DNA of 59,692 nucleotides from Patescibacteria group bacterium UBA6816 (GTDB lineage: Bacteria > Patescibacteriota > Patescibacteriia > UBA2591 > UBA6264). Positions 24,490 to 33,320 of this stretch are shown here, piece after piece. The stretch covers positions 1 to 59,692 of the forward strand of contig DKES01000021.1 in the NCBI GenBank assembly GCA_002452615.1, in the 5' to 3' direction. Every line of letters begins with the position of its first letter. Position 1 is the stretch's first letter. The position numbers were made by a program, and so were the translations under genes. The notes beneath the pieces are model-generated. The model had not been told where the DNA came from. It searched no databases and saw nothing but the letters and a program-made list of their open reading frames with translations.

Positions 24490-25284
24490 TTAAAATCTTA
24501 GGTTTTTTCTAATTAATTTCTCTAATTCTAAATTAATTTTTTCAAAATCAGGCAAATCAGAAATTTGATTTGCCAGTCTGTTTTTCCAGTTAATTTTATA
24601 ATTTGGTTTTTGAATCTCTAAAATCAAATCGTTAATATTAAAAAAATAACCATGTTTATCTATAAATATCTTTCTAATCTTTTTAAATTTTAAATCCTGC
24701 TTTAATAATTTCCATAAATCATAAACATCTCTTGGTTCGTCAACCACATCAAATAAATGACTTATCTTATCGGTCGCAATTGATTCTAAATCATAAGATA
24801 AAAAATCTGCTTTAAATTTCTTTAAATCCTGATAAAAAAATTTAATTGGTCTTTTTTCAAAAGGTGGTAAAAAATTATCTTCTAAAATGTCTACTTTTAA
24901 CTCTTTTCCGTTGCCAGAATAAATTTCCGAAACAATATCATAGGAAAAAAATATTTGCAGATGACCATCTTGTAAAATCCTCTTTTCCTTTATTTCTTCC
25001 ACTTCCGCGGGAAAATCTTGATTAATTTTTTTTAAAACCCTTGATAATTTTTGAGGGATATTTTCTATTCCTTCTTTAACTAAAAAATCCAAATCTTCAG
25101 AAAAACGATAATCTGGAAAATAGATCTTTTTTAAACAAGTTCCTCCGCGAAAAACTAAATTTTTTAAATCATTGTTTAGAGATATATAATACAAAAAAAG
25201 TTCAATAAAATAATCTTTTTCAATCGTCTCTTCTAGTAATAAAAGATTTGAAGATATTTTTTTAATTTGAGTATGATTTATCAT
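24490..25284 (-). CDS. abiEii: AbiEii-type nucleotidyltransferase toxin
   Basis: AbiEii toxins are nucleotidyltransferases that, in studied members, add nucleotides to tRNA and block growth or phage. The 264-residue protein has the family motifs FRGGTCLKKIY and RFSEDLDFLV (the metal-binding DxD-like step), then the FKADFLSYDLESIATDKI segment and DVYDLWKLLK. It starts 3 bases after the antitoxin gene ends, so the two are one operon. A type IV pair would not need direct protein contact. Flanking 25-bp repeats suggest the pair was acquired. Confidence 0.88.
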   Translation of the reverse strand: MINHTQIKKISSNLLLLEETIEKDYFIELFLYYISLNNDLKNLVFRGGTCLKKIYFPDYRFSEDLDFLVKEGIENIPQKLSRVLKKINQDFPAEVEEIKEKRILQDGHLQIFFSYDIVSEIYSGNGKELKVDILEDNFLPPFEKRPIKFFYQDLKKFKADFLSYDLESIATDKISHLFDVVDEPRDVYDLWKLLKQDLKFKKIRKIFIDKHGYFFNINDLILEIQKPNYKINWKNRLANQISDLPDFEKINLELEKLIRKNLRF

Positions 25285-25287
25285 CTG

Positions 25288-26103
25288 TTAAGCTTTGATA
25301 ATTTTCTTAATTTGTTTAGGCGAAACATTATCAATTAAACGCCAATTATTTTTGCTTAAATTTTTATTAGATAAGCTAGGGTCAAATAAGTCATATCTAT
25401 TTTTGATATATTTTTTTAAATTCTGGTAAACATCTTTATTGCCAATCTCTAAAATTTCTAAAAGATAACCCAAGCGTTTGGCAATTATATTCTTGTTATA
25501 TTTCTTAACATACTGAATTAATTTTTTAAAGTCTATTTTATCTTTAACTAAATAAACTCCGGTCGCCACCTCGGTAATACCACCACAATATTCTGGATGA
25601 AACAATCCGTCTAAAATTGTCTTTTCTATGTCAGAAAAACGAACTTTATTTTGTTTATTAATCCATTCTTCTGTAATTCCAAAAAGAAATCTTTTATTAA
25701 TAAAAATAAAATTTAAAAAATTTTTTAAATCATTCGGGGCTATTTGTCTTTTAGGGGTCGAAATAAAAACTTTGTTTATTGGATGAGTAACCATTCCCCA
25801 AAAATCCATGGCACTATAAAAAGAAATATAATATTCTGAAGAGTTAGCAATCTCCTTAGCAGCCACAAACCAGTTACCAATATATTTTTTTATATTACCT
25901 ATTTCTTGAGGAACAATAATATGTTTACCTCTTTTAAAAGAAGAAATAATTCCCCTTTTTTTTAATTCTGAAATCAATCTACCGGCTGAAAAATAATTTA
26001 AACTAGTTATGTCTTGAACGTCCTTAATACTAAAAATAACTTTATTTTGATTATAAAGGTTTTTAATAAGATTAATACTTGTATTTCTTTTGACTTTTTT
26101 CAT
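25288..26103 (-). CDS. abiEi: AbiEi-type antitoxin and repressor
   Basis: The 271-residue protein has an N-terminal winged helix (about residues 10-60, FSAGRLISELKKRGIISSFKRG) and the AbiEi core (SEYYISFYSAMDFWG, VFISTPKRQ, VRFSDIEKTILDGLFHPEYCGG). AbiEi antitoxins are known to repress their own promoter by binding inverted repeats. A perfect 12-bp inverted repeat overlaps the -10 box 20 bases upstream of the start, as expected. Confidence 0.88.
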   Translation of the reverse strand: MKKVKRNTSINLIKNLYNQNKVIFSIKDVQDITSLNYFSAGRLISELKKRGIISSFKRGKHIIVPQEIGNIKKYIGNWFVAAKEIANSSEYYISFYSAMDFWGMVTHPINKVFISTPKRQIAPNDLKNFLNFIFINKRFLFGITEEWINKQNKVRFSDIEKTILDGLFHPEYCGGITEVATGVYLVKDKIDFKKLIQYVKKYNKNIIAKRLGYLLEILEIGNKDVYQNLKKYIKNRYDLFDPSLSNKNLSKNNWRLIDNVSPKQIKKIIKA

Positions 26104-26123
26104 AAAAAAACTACCATTTCTTC

Positions 26124-26154
26124 ATAGAATTAACGCCTACATCGTTAATTCTAT
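26124..26154. promoter_or_regulatory. AbiE operator, perfect 12-bp inverted repeat
   Basis: ATAGAATTAACG (26124-26135) and CGTTAATTCTAT (26143-26154) are exact reverse complements around CCTACAT. The right arm contains the -10 box of the abiE promoter, so a bound AbiEi would block RNA polymerase. Confidence 0.8.
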
Positions 26155-26176
26155 ACATAAAACGTAGTTTTGTCAA
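26148..26176 (-). promoter_or_regulatory. Promoter of the abiE operon
   Basis: On the minus strand TTGACA (26176-26171) and TAGAAT (26153-26148) are 17 bases apart. The leader to the ATG at 26103 would be about 38 bases and has no Shine-Dalgarno. Confidence 0.8.
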
Positions 26177-26231
26177 TAAAAATTTATTCAGATATCCACA
26201 TATATTTTTTATACTACTTTTTACCCCTTTT

Positions 26232-26256
26232 AGGCTAAACCAGCAAGGAGGGAAAA
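26232..26256. repeat. Right 25-bp repeat bordering the AbiE module
   Basis: AGGCTAAACCAGCAAGGAGG and the next five bases match the copy at 24435-24459 at 22 of 25 positions, same orientation. See that entry. Confidence 0.55.
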
Positions 26257-26349
26257 ATAATAGTCGATATTAGTCTAAATCTGATTTTTCGCCCTAAAAC
26301 CCGCTTGAATAAAGGGTTCCCGAGTATCATTTGAGGGGCGGTCCCCTTT

Positions 26350-26559
26350 TTAATTTTTATATCTAGAAAATAACAGGGTTAAAATCCCTAAAATAAAAAC
26401 AATAATTAAAAAAGATTTTATTTCCAACCAAAGACTCACAAAACCGGGTTGAAAATCCTCTATCATCAAGAGTAAAAACAATAAAACAAAGCTAACCCCG
26501 AATAAATCTCGAATAAAATAATAAAAAACTTTAGCTAATTTTTTCCCAGAGATGTTCAT
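26350..26559 (-). CDS. Small two-helix membrane protein
   Basis: The 69-residue product has two hydrophobic helices (about residues 19-36 and 45-64). Its first 29 bases overlap the 3' end of the 26531-27397 gene, which suggests translational coupling. I do not recognise it; it is probably a partner of the adjoining membrane genes. Confidence 0.5.
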   Translation of the reverse strand: MNISGKKLAKVFYYFIRDLFGVSFVLLFLLLMIEDFQPGFVSLWLEIKSFLIIVFILGILTLLFSRYKN

Positions 26560-27397
26560 ATTTTCTTAAAATATAAGATTTTAAATCAAACCAAAAATCA
26601 GACCAAGTGGTTGTTGGCCGGTCTAAATTTATTAAAACTTCTTTTATTTTAATTTGACGACGATAATCCTCTAATCCTGGAGCAGAAATCATAAATTCAT
26701 AAGCGTTTTCATTAAGATGTTCTTGTCCGGCCCAAAATTCTAAAATTTGTTCTTTATCCCCCTTTAAAGAAATTGTTTGCGGAGAAACATAATTGGCAAT
26801 CACATAATCTGCTTCTGACAAAGATAATTCTGGAGACCATTCTTTAATAATTGTTTCTTGTTCTTTTTCAAAAGCTTCCGGGCTAAAAGCATAGAAAAAG
26901 GTAATAATTTTTCCAGCGGGCAAATTATTAACAAAATCATAAATAGAATCAAATTTTTTATTTTTTTGCCATAAACTAATCCCTTGTTCAGTTAATTTAA
27001 ACCAATCTAAATTATCTAAAGCTTGATTCTCCAAAGGTTTTAAGCTAAATCGCCAATCTAATGGGTCAGTTCTTTTTTTTAACAATCCCATTTGCAAAAG
27101 CTCTTGTTCTTTATTTTGATAAACCATTTTAATTTTTACTCGGTCAAATGTTCTTGGGACTTTAACTTTAAAATAGGCCGGCTCTATAAAAATAATTTGT
27201 CCTCCTTCTTTATCTTTATCTGCTCCCACTCTTTCTTTGGGGTATAATTCAGAAATAAAATTAGACTCGTCATAAAAATCAGTCTCTATTTGAAGTTGAC
27301 CTTGAGGAACAATATTTTTATTTAAAAGCCAACCTAAAAAAATCAAAGCTAAAATAATCAAAACAACACGATAAATTTTCAAAATAATTTTTAGCAT
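26531..27397 (-). CDS. Anchored extracytoplasmic protein, unknown
   Basis: One N-terminal membrane helix (about residues 8-26) precedes a soluble region of about 250 residues with beta-rich character (YFKVKVPRTFDRVKIKMVY, ETISLKG-like strands) and a Trp-rich C-terminus. There is no recognised domain. It sits in a leftward group with a large polytopic protein and a glycosyltransferase, so a role in cell-surface glycan assembly is possible. The gap to the next upstream gene (109 bases) holds a copy of the palindrome amplified at 39.5 kb. Confidence 0.55.
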   Translation of the reverse strand: MLKIILKIYRVVLIILALIFLGWLLNKNIVPQGQLQIETDFYDESNFISELYPKERVGADKDKEGGQIIFIEPAYFKVKVPRTFDRVKIKMVYQNKEQELLQMGLLKKRTDPLDWRFSLKPLENQALDNLDWFKLTEQGISLWQKNKKFDSIYDFVNNLPAGKIITFFYAFSPEAFEKEQETIIKEWSPELSLSEADYVIANYVSPQTISLKGDKEQILEFWAGQEHLNENAYEFMISAPGLEDYRRQIKIKEVLINLDRPTTTWSDFWFDLKSYILRKYEHLWEKIS

Positions 27398-27460
27398 ATA
27401 TTTTTTTGAGAATCCAACCCCTTGTCTATATTTTCCCTCAAGGGTCAGACCTCTTTATTT

Positions 27461-27507
27461 ATGCCTGCCCTGTAGTGAACGCAAAGCGTTCTACTACTGG
27501 GGTTTTC
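27461..27507. repeat. Single copy of the 47-bp palindromic unit amplified at 39.5 kb
   Basis: The unit ATGCCTGCCCTGTAGTGAAC ... TTCTACTACTGGGG matches the four tandem units at 39548-39733 almost base for base. It abuts the end of the 27506-29782 gene. A GGGTCAGACCTC element just before it resembles the arm at 11119. Confidence 0.85.
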
Positions 27508-29782
27508 ATGGTTGATAATGCCAAATCATAACTGAACCAATTCTTTCCGGCTCTCCTAAAAGAAAATTTAATTGGTCAATAATCTCTTCTCTCCGGGCAA
27601 AATAAATCCAAGATTCTTCAGTCATAAAATAACACTCTTTGGCTCCGGTAATAATTAAAGATTTTTTTAAATCCCTTAAAGAAGGATTTTTGTTCATATT
27701 ATCAAATAATTGTACTCTTTCTGGCTGACGATATTCATAATAATAAGGAAATCCACCGGTAATAATTTGGCGGCCAGAAACCCCTTCTAAAGCCAACAAA
27801 GGCCAGGTGTTAGCTAAAACACAAAAAGGACCTGGTTGGTCTTCGAATTTTTCCCAAAGATATTCTGCCGCTTGATATTCATCTGCAGTGACTACTTGAA
27901 ATTTAGGACCAGAAGCATAAACCGTACTAGATAAAAGAGCTAAGAATAAGCCTATCGCTATAATCATGGCTGAAGGAGCAAAAATTCTTTTTGTTTTTAA
28001 AACTAAATTATAAAGCCCCCAGGCCAAAGGAAAAAAGAATAAAAAAGAAACAAACATAACCAAACGTTTACTTAAAAGATTGTTCCCTTCTAAAAAATAA
28101 TAAGAAATTCCCTGATTAAGAAAAACAAGCAAAAGTAAAAGTAAAAACAACCATCCTATTTGAGGATGCTTTAATTTTTTATAAGAAAACAACGCCCCTA
28201 AGCCAATTAACCAAACTAAAGGAGTTAAAATCAAAGCCCAGGGCAAAATATCTATAAAAACTGCCCGAGATAATTTTTGATCCAAAGAGGCATAAAGCCA
28301 ATTGTCTTGCTCCCAACCATAAATCCGCGGAAAAATGGGCTGAGAAAAAATTAATTTCTGGGGAAATTCTTTCAACATTAATTGACTATTAGTTTTAAAA
28401 TCTGTTTCAGTTTTAAGCCAAGAATACTGGTTATAAGTTTCTAAACCTGGAATAAGAATTAATAAAAACACAGAAAAAATAATAATCAAAGGTAAAAAAA
28501 CTTTTTTATTCTTTTTTTGATTTTTAAACAAAAAAGCTAAAGCTAAAATTTCCAAATAAAGAATTAAATAAAGTAAATAATTAAAATACAAAAATAAAGC
28601 CAAAAGAATTAAGGCACCAAACAATTTTAAAGAAGAATTTTTTTGTTTTAAATATTTAATAACAAAAATTAAAGCAAAAACAAAAAGGAGAAAAGAAAAA
28701 CTTACCGGCATAGTAATACTCCCATAAGCTTGCCAGGGATAAAAACAAAAAGGCATTAAAAGTAATAAACAAAGAAATTCTTTTTTTGAGGAAAAAAACA
28801 AACCTATTTTTAAAAGCAAAAGAGGTAAAAAAATAGAAAATAAAAGCCAGCCTAAAATCAAATCCCAATAAAAATTATCTAAACCAGTTAACCAGGATAA
28901 ACCAATCACCAGTCCCCACATATTAGCGTAAGAAGTTTTATTCCCTACCACTAAAACTTGGGGAACTTTTAAAGGGCCTATTTCAACAAATTCTGCTTCG
29001 GGCCCAATTAAACTAGGAGCATAAACTTGTCCCTCCATTAACCATTTTTCCGCCCCTAAATGGCGCCATTTATCTCCTCCAAATCCGGTTTGATAAGGAA
29101 TAATAAGATAAGCGTGTCCCAAAAAAGAAATTAAAATAATTAAAATTAAAAATGTTTTTAGTTTTAAACGAGAAAAAGCCAAAATGGTTAAAATAAAAAT
29201 AAGTGTTCCCCAGGCATAAAGATAAAAGGGATGAATAACTGTCCAAGGGGAACGAATAAATTGACCGGTGCGGGAATAAAAAAGCAGAAAAAAAGAACCA
29301 AAAAATAAAAAAACCCCCAAAACATAAATTATTTTTTTAACTTTTTGAAAATAATCTTGTTCTACTTTTTCTGCTAAACTAATAGCGCGGGGTTCTGATT
29401 TTCTAGTTTTACTTATGATAGAAATAAGTAAAGTTAGAAAAATCAAATAAAAAAATAAATAAGCTGGGGTGACCCGGATAATAATAATTGGAATTGCCAA
29501 ACCAAACGCAATTAAAAATAAAAAACAAAAAAGTCCAAAAATAGTCTGTAATTCTTTTTCCCAACCATAACGATTTAAAATTTTTCCTAACCAAACTGAA
29601 TTAAAAAAGAAAAAAATAAAAAGACAAAGAATATTAAAAAAATAAGACCATCCGCCCAAAGGCAAAGATTCCCCTTTCCTGGCGAAAAAATTTAAATACC
29701 AAAAAATTATAGTTAAAATAGCTATGCCGGTAAAAAAATATTTTTTATTGTCTTTTAATTCTTTAATTATTTTACTCCACAT
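27506..29782 (-). CDS. Large polytopic membrane protein, possibly a GT-C-type glycosyltransferase
   Basis: The 758-residue protein has many membrane helices through about residue 620 and a soluble C-terminal domain (YQAAEYLWEKFEDQPGPF to HYQP). A loop after roughly eight helices reads GGDKWRHLGAEKWLMEG, where acidic residues could act as in GT-C enzymes using lipid-linked sugars. No GT-C signature is certain. It overlaps the start of the family 4 glycosyltransferase gene by 11 bases. The joint location argues for surface-glycan synthesis or modification, as inference. Confidence 0.6.
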   Translation of the reverse strand: MWSKIIKELKDNKKYFFTGIAILTIIFWYLNFFARKGESLPLGGWSYFFNILCLFIFFFFNSVWLGKILNRYGWEKELQTIFGLFCFLFLIAFGLAIPIIIIRVTPAYLFFYLIFLTLLISIISKTRKSEPRAISLAEKVEQDYFQKVKKIIYVLGVFLFFGSFFLLFYSRTGQFIRSPWTVIHPFYLYAWGTLIFILTILAFSRLKLKTFLILIILISFLGHAYLIIPYQTGFGGDKWRHLGAEKWLMEGQVYAPSLIGPEAEFVEIGPLKVPQVLVVGNKTSYANMWGLVIGLSWLTGLDNFYWDLILGWLLFSIFLPLLLLKIGLFFSSKKEFLCLLLLMPFCFYPWQAYGSITMPVSFSFLLFVFALIFVIKYLKQKNSSLKLFGALILLALFLYFNYLLYLILYLEILALAFLFKNQKKNKKVFLPLIIIFSVFLLILIPGLETYNQYSWLKTETDFKTNSQLMLKEFPQKLIFSQPIFPRIYGWEQDNWLYASLDQKLSRAVFIDILPWALILTPLVWLIGLGALFSYKKLKHPQIGWLFLLLLLLVFLNQGISYYFLEGNNLLSKRLVMFVSFLFFFPLAWGLYNLVLKTKRIFAPSAMIIAIGLFLALLSSTVYASGPKFQVVTADEYQAAEYLWEKFEDQPGPFCVLANTWPLLALEGVSGRQIITGGFPYYYEYRQPERVQLFDNMNKNPSLRDLKKSLIITGAKECYFMTEESWIYFARREEIIDQLNFLLGEPERIGSVMIWHYQP

Positions 29783-30908
29783 AAATTTTGACTAAATTTT
29801 TAACTATTTGCGGCCAAAAATACTTTGTTTGAGTTAAATGATAACTTTGTTTTCCCCATTGAGACAATGTTTCTGAATCTTTAAAAGCAATTAAAATCTT
29901 TTCGGCTAAATCTAAAGGGTCATTAATTTTAACAATTAAACCATTCTTTTCTACTAAACTTCTTGGACCAGGTAAATTAGAAACTAAAACCGGCTTAGCA
30001 CAGGCCATAGCCTCTAAGGTTACCAGACCAAAAGCTTCTGAGCGAGTAAAAGAAGGCAGGGCAAAAATATCAGCTAAATTATAATAATCAGGTAAAATTT
30101 CATCTTCTATTCTTTTAGCAAAAATAACTGATTTTTTTAAACCTAACTGATTGGTTAATTTTTCATATTCCGGTCTTAAATCCCCATCGCCAACAATTAA
30201 TAATTTTATTTCTGAAGTAGATTTTTTAACTATTTCCATGGCCCTAATTAAAAGCTTAATTCCTTTAAAGTAATGGGCTCGGTCTAGTCCCCCAACAGAT
30301 AAAACAATTTTATCTTTTAAATTTAAATTATGTTTTTTTAATAAAGATTCTTTTTTCTCTTGAGGAAAAAATCTTTTTTGATTTACCCCAAAAGGACTAA
30401 TTTTAAATTTCTTTTTGTTTTTTTGCTCAAACTTATTAAGTTTAGAATGGACCAAATAATCTTGAGAAGAAACTAAAATTTGGTCCGCTTTTTTTACCAT
30501 CAAAGGTAAAAATAAAAAAGAGTTTAATTTAAAAATTAAACCTCTTACTCCGGGGGCTAAAGGATCCATGTGATATTGGACAATTAATTTTTTCTTTTTT
30601 AATTGAAGACTAAACCATAAAAGAAGAATTTCCGCTCCACCAAAAAAGGGCCAATGTAAATGAATTAAATCAAAATTTTTTAAATCTTTGACTAAACCGG
30701 GAACAAAAGCGGCGTTACCATATTTAAACCAAAAGGGAATGTATTTTATTTTAAACCCATCTCGAGAAACAATTTTATTTTTTTTTCCTGGCACCAAAAC
30801 CACGACTTGATGCCCTAATTGAGTTAATTCTTTAACCTGAGCCAAACAAACATTACCCATACCTCCGGAATAAGGAGGAAAAGTTGAAATTAAGTGAACT
30901 ATTTTCAT
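29772..30908 (-). CDS. Family 4 glycosyltransferase (GT-B fold)
   Basis: The 378-residue protein has the GT4 layout: N-terminal STFPPYSGGMGNVC (the glycine-rich acceptor loop), SVGGLDRAHYFKGI, LLIVGDGDLRPEYE, and the donor-binding SEAFGLVTLEAMACAKPVL with the E-x7-E pattern. It transfers a sugar from a nucleotide donor, probably to a lipid or surface glycan on the cytoplasmic side of the membrane. It overlaps the large membrane protein gene by 11 bases and is cotranscribed with it. The donor and acceptor are unknown. Confidence 0.9.
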   Translation of the reverse strand: MKIVHLISTFPPYSGGMGNVCLAQVKELTQLGHQVVVLVPGKKNKIVSRDGFKIKYIPFWFKYGNAAFVPGLVKDLKNFDLIHLHWPFFGGAEILLLWFSLQLKKKKLIVQYHMDPLAPGVRGLIFKLNSFLFLPLMVKKADQILVSSQDYLVHSKLNKFEQKNKKKFKISPFGVNQKRFFPQEKKESLLKKHNLNLKDKIVLSVGGLDRAHYFKGIKLLIRAMEIVKKSTSEIKLLIVGDGDLRPEYEKLTNQLGLKKSVIFAKRIEDEILPDYYNLADIFALPSFTRSEAFGLVTLEAMACAKPVLVSNLPGPRSLVEKNGLIVKINDPLDLAEKILIAFKDSETLSQWGKQSYHLTQTKYFWPQIVKNLVKIYVE

Positions 30909-31084
30909 CCCGTTAAAAGCAGATTGCGATTAAACTCAATCTACTGAAATTAATGTTAATTAAATTATAGACCTTTTTATTCTTTATTCCCCGCTAAAGG
31001 CAATCGCAGCTTCTAACGGGATTCATATCTTTCATTATATTTATTTTAAGCGAAAAAACAAGGTTATTTATAAATTATTTAGGG

Positions 31085-31112
31085 TTGTTTTTAATTTAAT
31101 TCTATTTATAAT
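31085..31112 (+). promoter_or_regulatory. Promoter of the HIT gene
   Basis: TTGTTT at 31085-31090 and TATAAT at 31107-31112 are 16 bases apart, with the ATG at 31140. No Shine-Dalgarno is present in the short AT-rich leader. Confidence 0.55.
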
Positions 31113-31139
31113 AAAAATATAAATAATTTAATCAAAATT

Positions 31140-31586
31140 ATGTCAAATTGCATCTTTTGTAAAATTATTAAAGGAGAAATTCCAAGCGCTAAAATCTGGG
31201 AAAATAAAGATTTTATAGCTATTTTAGACGCTTTTCCCAATACTAAGGGGATGACCCTGGTAATGCCTAAAAAACATTATCCCTCTGATGCCTTTGAGAT
31301 GCCTAATTCTGTTTATCAAAAATTTATGCAAGCCGGAAAAGAAGTGGCCCTGCTTTTAAACAAAAAATTAAAGGTTCAAAGAACAGCTTTGGTAATGGAG
31401 GGAATGGGTATAGACCACGTTCACCTCAAACTTTATCCTTTACACGGCTTGGAAAAAAAATTCAAGAAAATGGAAGTTAAAACTAACATCTTTTTTAAAA
31501 ATTATCCTGGTTATACTACTACTAAAATGGGCCCGGCCGCCGACCCTAAAGAATTAGAAAAATTAGCCCAAAAAATAAGAGAATAA
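31140..31586 (+). CDS. HIT-family nucleotide hydrolase or transferase with HxHxK active site
   Basis: HIT proteins hydrolyse or transfer nucleotidyl groups through a histidine triad. The 148-residue protein has the zinc-like start CIFCKIIKGEIPSAKIWE, LDAFPNTKGMTLVMPKKHYP and GIDHVHLKLYPLHG. The usual H-x-H-x-H is H-V-H-L-K here, with the third His replaced by Lys while the nucleophilic second His is kept. It is a single rightward gene between two leftward groups. Substrate unknown. Confidence 0.9.
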   Translation: MSNCIFCKIIKGEIPSAKIWENKDFIAILDAFPNTKGMTLVMPKKHYPSDAFEMPNSVYQKFMQAGKEVALLLNKKLKVQRTALVMEGMGIDHVHLKLYPLHGLEKKFKKMEVKTNIFFKNYPGYTTTKMGPAADPKELEKLAQKIRE

Positions 31587-31601
31587 GAGAATAAAAAAGT
31601 T

Positions 31602-31636
31602 TAATCTCTTTACAAGTCTAACCTGTAAAGAGATTA
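31602..31636. terminator. Bidirectional-type terminator between HIT and GT2 genes
   Basis: A perfect 13-bp stem (31602-31614 with 31624-31636, AATCTCTTTACA) separates convergent genes. On the minus strand it is followed by TTTTTT, so it mainly ends the leftward GT2 transcript. Confidence 0.75.
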
Positions 31637-31660
31637 TTAGAAAAAATTTGGTGTGGGGAT

Positions 31661-32743
31661 TTACCAAAAAATAATTTTACGAATTATTTTCCAATAAGTT
31701 CCTAAAATTGGATTAACTATTTTTTTAATCAAAGAATTGTTAAACCCGGTAAAATTAAAATAAGGTTCTAAATAATAACTTAAATCTTTGTCAGTTATTT
31801 TTCTTGTTTTTTGAATTCTTTTTCGCTTAATTAGAGTTTTGGGAATTTGTCCTAAACAAGTAAAATAACTTTTTATTTTTAAATGCCCCCAGCCAGTGAT
31901 TAAGCTAAACCCTAAAATTCCTATTTCCATAAATAATGCCGCTGGCAAAATTAAAATTAAGGTTGGCCATTTATAAAATTTTATCAAAGTTAATAATCTA
32001 TTTCTTTCTGACCAATACCAGCGATGACGAGGAATCCCCTCTTTATATTTATGATAAAGTTGAGCTTCAGGAAGTAATTTTATTTTATAATTCTGAAATC
32101 TGGCCCGTAAACACAAATCTAAATCTTCATGATAAAGAAACAAATCTTGGTCTAAAAAGCCAATTTTTTTTAAAAGAGAAGATTTTATAAAAAGAGCCGC
32201 TCCAGAACCATAAGTTAAATCTTTGTTTAGCTTGGCAATATTTTCTGGCGAAGCTATTTTTTTATAATCGGCGCAAAAACCAAAACCTAAATAATGAATT
32301 TTATCTCCACTGGTTTGAATCTGTTCTTTTTTTTCTTGATTTGTTGATTGCGGAGACCAACATAAAATCAAAGGTTGAAGAGCAAAAACATTTTCTTTTT
32401 CTTTAGAAAAACCTTGCCAAAGTTTTTCTAAACAATCTGATTTTAAAACCGTGTCTTGATTTAAAAGAAAAATGTAATCTGCCTTTTCCTCAAAAGCTAA
32501 TTCTATTCCCTGATTATTAGCTCCGGCAAATCCCCGATTTTTTGAATTAACAATCAAATCGACTGAAGGGTAATTTTCTTTTAAATATTCAACTGAATTA
32601 TCTTGAGAAGCATTATCCACAACAATAATCTTCTCTGGAGATAAGGTTTGTTTTTTTAAACTATTAAAACAGTCAGGTAAATATTCCTGACCGTTATAAG
32701 AAACAATAATTACGGCAATTTTAGGCAAATGATTTTCTTTCAT
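31661..32743 (-). CDS. Family 2 glycosyltransferase (rhamnosyltransferase-like)
   Basis: The 360-residue enzyme has the GT-A fold start IAVIIVSYNGQEYLPDCF, VVDNASQDNS (nucleotide-binding Asp), NRGFAGANNQG, LLNQDTVL (the DxD-type metal site region) and DQDLFLYHEDLDLCLRA with the ED motif. Two hydrophobic segments near residues 260-285 suggest membrane association. It probably adds a sugar to a surface glycan. It lies 3 bases after pduL on the same strand. Confidence 0.9.
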   Translation of the reverse strand: MKENHLPKIAVIIVSYNGQEYLPDCFNSLKKQTLSPEKIIVVDNASQDNSVEYLKENYPSVDLIVNSKNRGFAGANNQGIELAFEEKADYIFLLNQDTVLKSDCLEKLWQGFSKEKENVFALQPLILCWSPQSTNQEKKEQIQTSGDKIHYLGFGFCADYKKIASPENIAKLNKDLTYGSGAALFIKSSLLKKIGFLDQDLFLYHEDLDLCLRARFQNYKIKLLPEAQLYHKYKEGIPRHRWYWSERNRLLTLIKFYKWPTLILILPAALFMEIGILGFSLITGWGHLKIKSYFTCLGQIPKTLIKRKRIQKTRKITDKDLSYYLEPYFNFTGFNNSLIKKIVNPILGTYWKIIRKIIFW

Positions 32744-32746
32744 AAA

Positions 32747-33319
32747 TTATTTAATAATTTCCCCTAAGGCTGTTTTTTTTATTCCGGCCGCATTTCCTTC
32801 ATCTGTATCAATATGAAAAGCGGGTTCAAAATTACTATCTACTCGCACCACTACTTGATGAAAAACTAAACTCCTTTTTTCTGAATCAATCTTAACAGAA
32901 ACTAAATCTTTATTCTTAAGATTGTTCTTTTTCGCAGTAAATAAATCTAAATGAAGATGTCGCTGAGCAACAATAACCCCAGCTGATAAATTAACTTCTC
33001 CTTGAGGACCGATTAAAACGCATTTTTCTGAATCAGCTAAATCTCCTGATTCTCTAATCGGCGGATTTAATCCTAAAAAATAAGCATCAGTTTGGGAAAT
33101 TTCTACCTGGGTCTGTTCGCGCCAAGGACCAATTATACGTACCTCTTTTAATATATTTTTAGAAGTTTTTAAATCAACTTTTTGTTCGGCACTAAATTCT
33201 CCGGGTTGAGAAAGGTCTTTTATTTTTTTTAATTCTTTACCCGAACCAAAAAGTTTTTCTCCGTCTTGCTTTGATAAATGAACGTGCCGAGCAGAAACTT
33301 CAGTTAAAATTTTATCCAT
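32747..33319 (-). CDS. pduL: Phosphate acyltransferase of the PduL type
   Basis: PduL moves an acyl group from CoA to phosphate; housekeeping forms make acetyl phosphate from acetyl-CoA and pair with AckA. The 190-residue protein has the two PduL halves: EVSARHVHLSKQD and a second QRHLHLD with the zinc-binding His, IGPWREQTQVEIS, GLNPPIRESGDL and the C-terminal FHIDTDEGNAAGI. It lacks the N-terminal extension used for microcompartment targeting, so it is cytosolic. It starts 1 base before the kinase gene ends. Confidence 0.93.
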   Translation of the reverse strand: MDKILTEVSARHVHLSKQDGEKLFGSGKELKKIKDLSQPGEFSAEQKVDLKTSKNILKEVRIIGPWREQTQVEISQTDAYFLGLNPPIRESGDLADSEKCVLIGPQGEVNLSAGVIVAQRHLHLDLFTAKKNNLKNKDLVSVKIDSEKRSLVFHQVVVRVDSNFEPAFHIDTDEGNAAGIKKTALGEIIK

Positions 33320-33320
33320 G

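Noticed and set aside
30909..31030. Long inverted repeat (CCCGTTAAAAGCAG with a partner at about 31000-31022) as a mobile-element end
   Set aside because: The match is imperfect, no transposase lies between, and it is better read as a weak hairpin between divergent genes.
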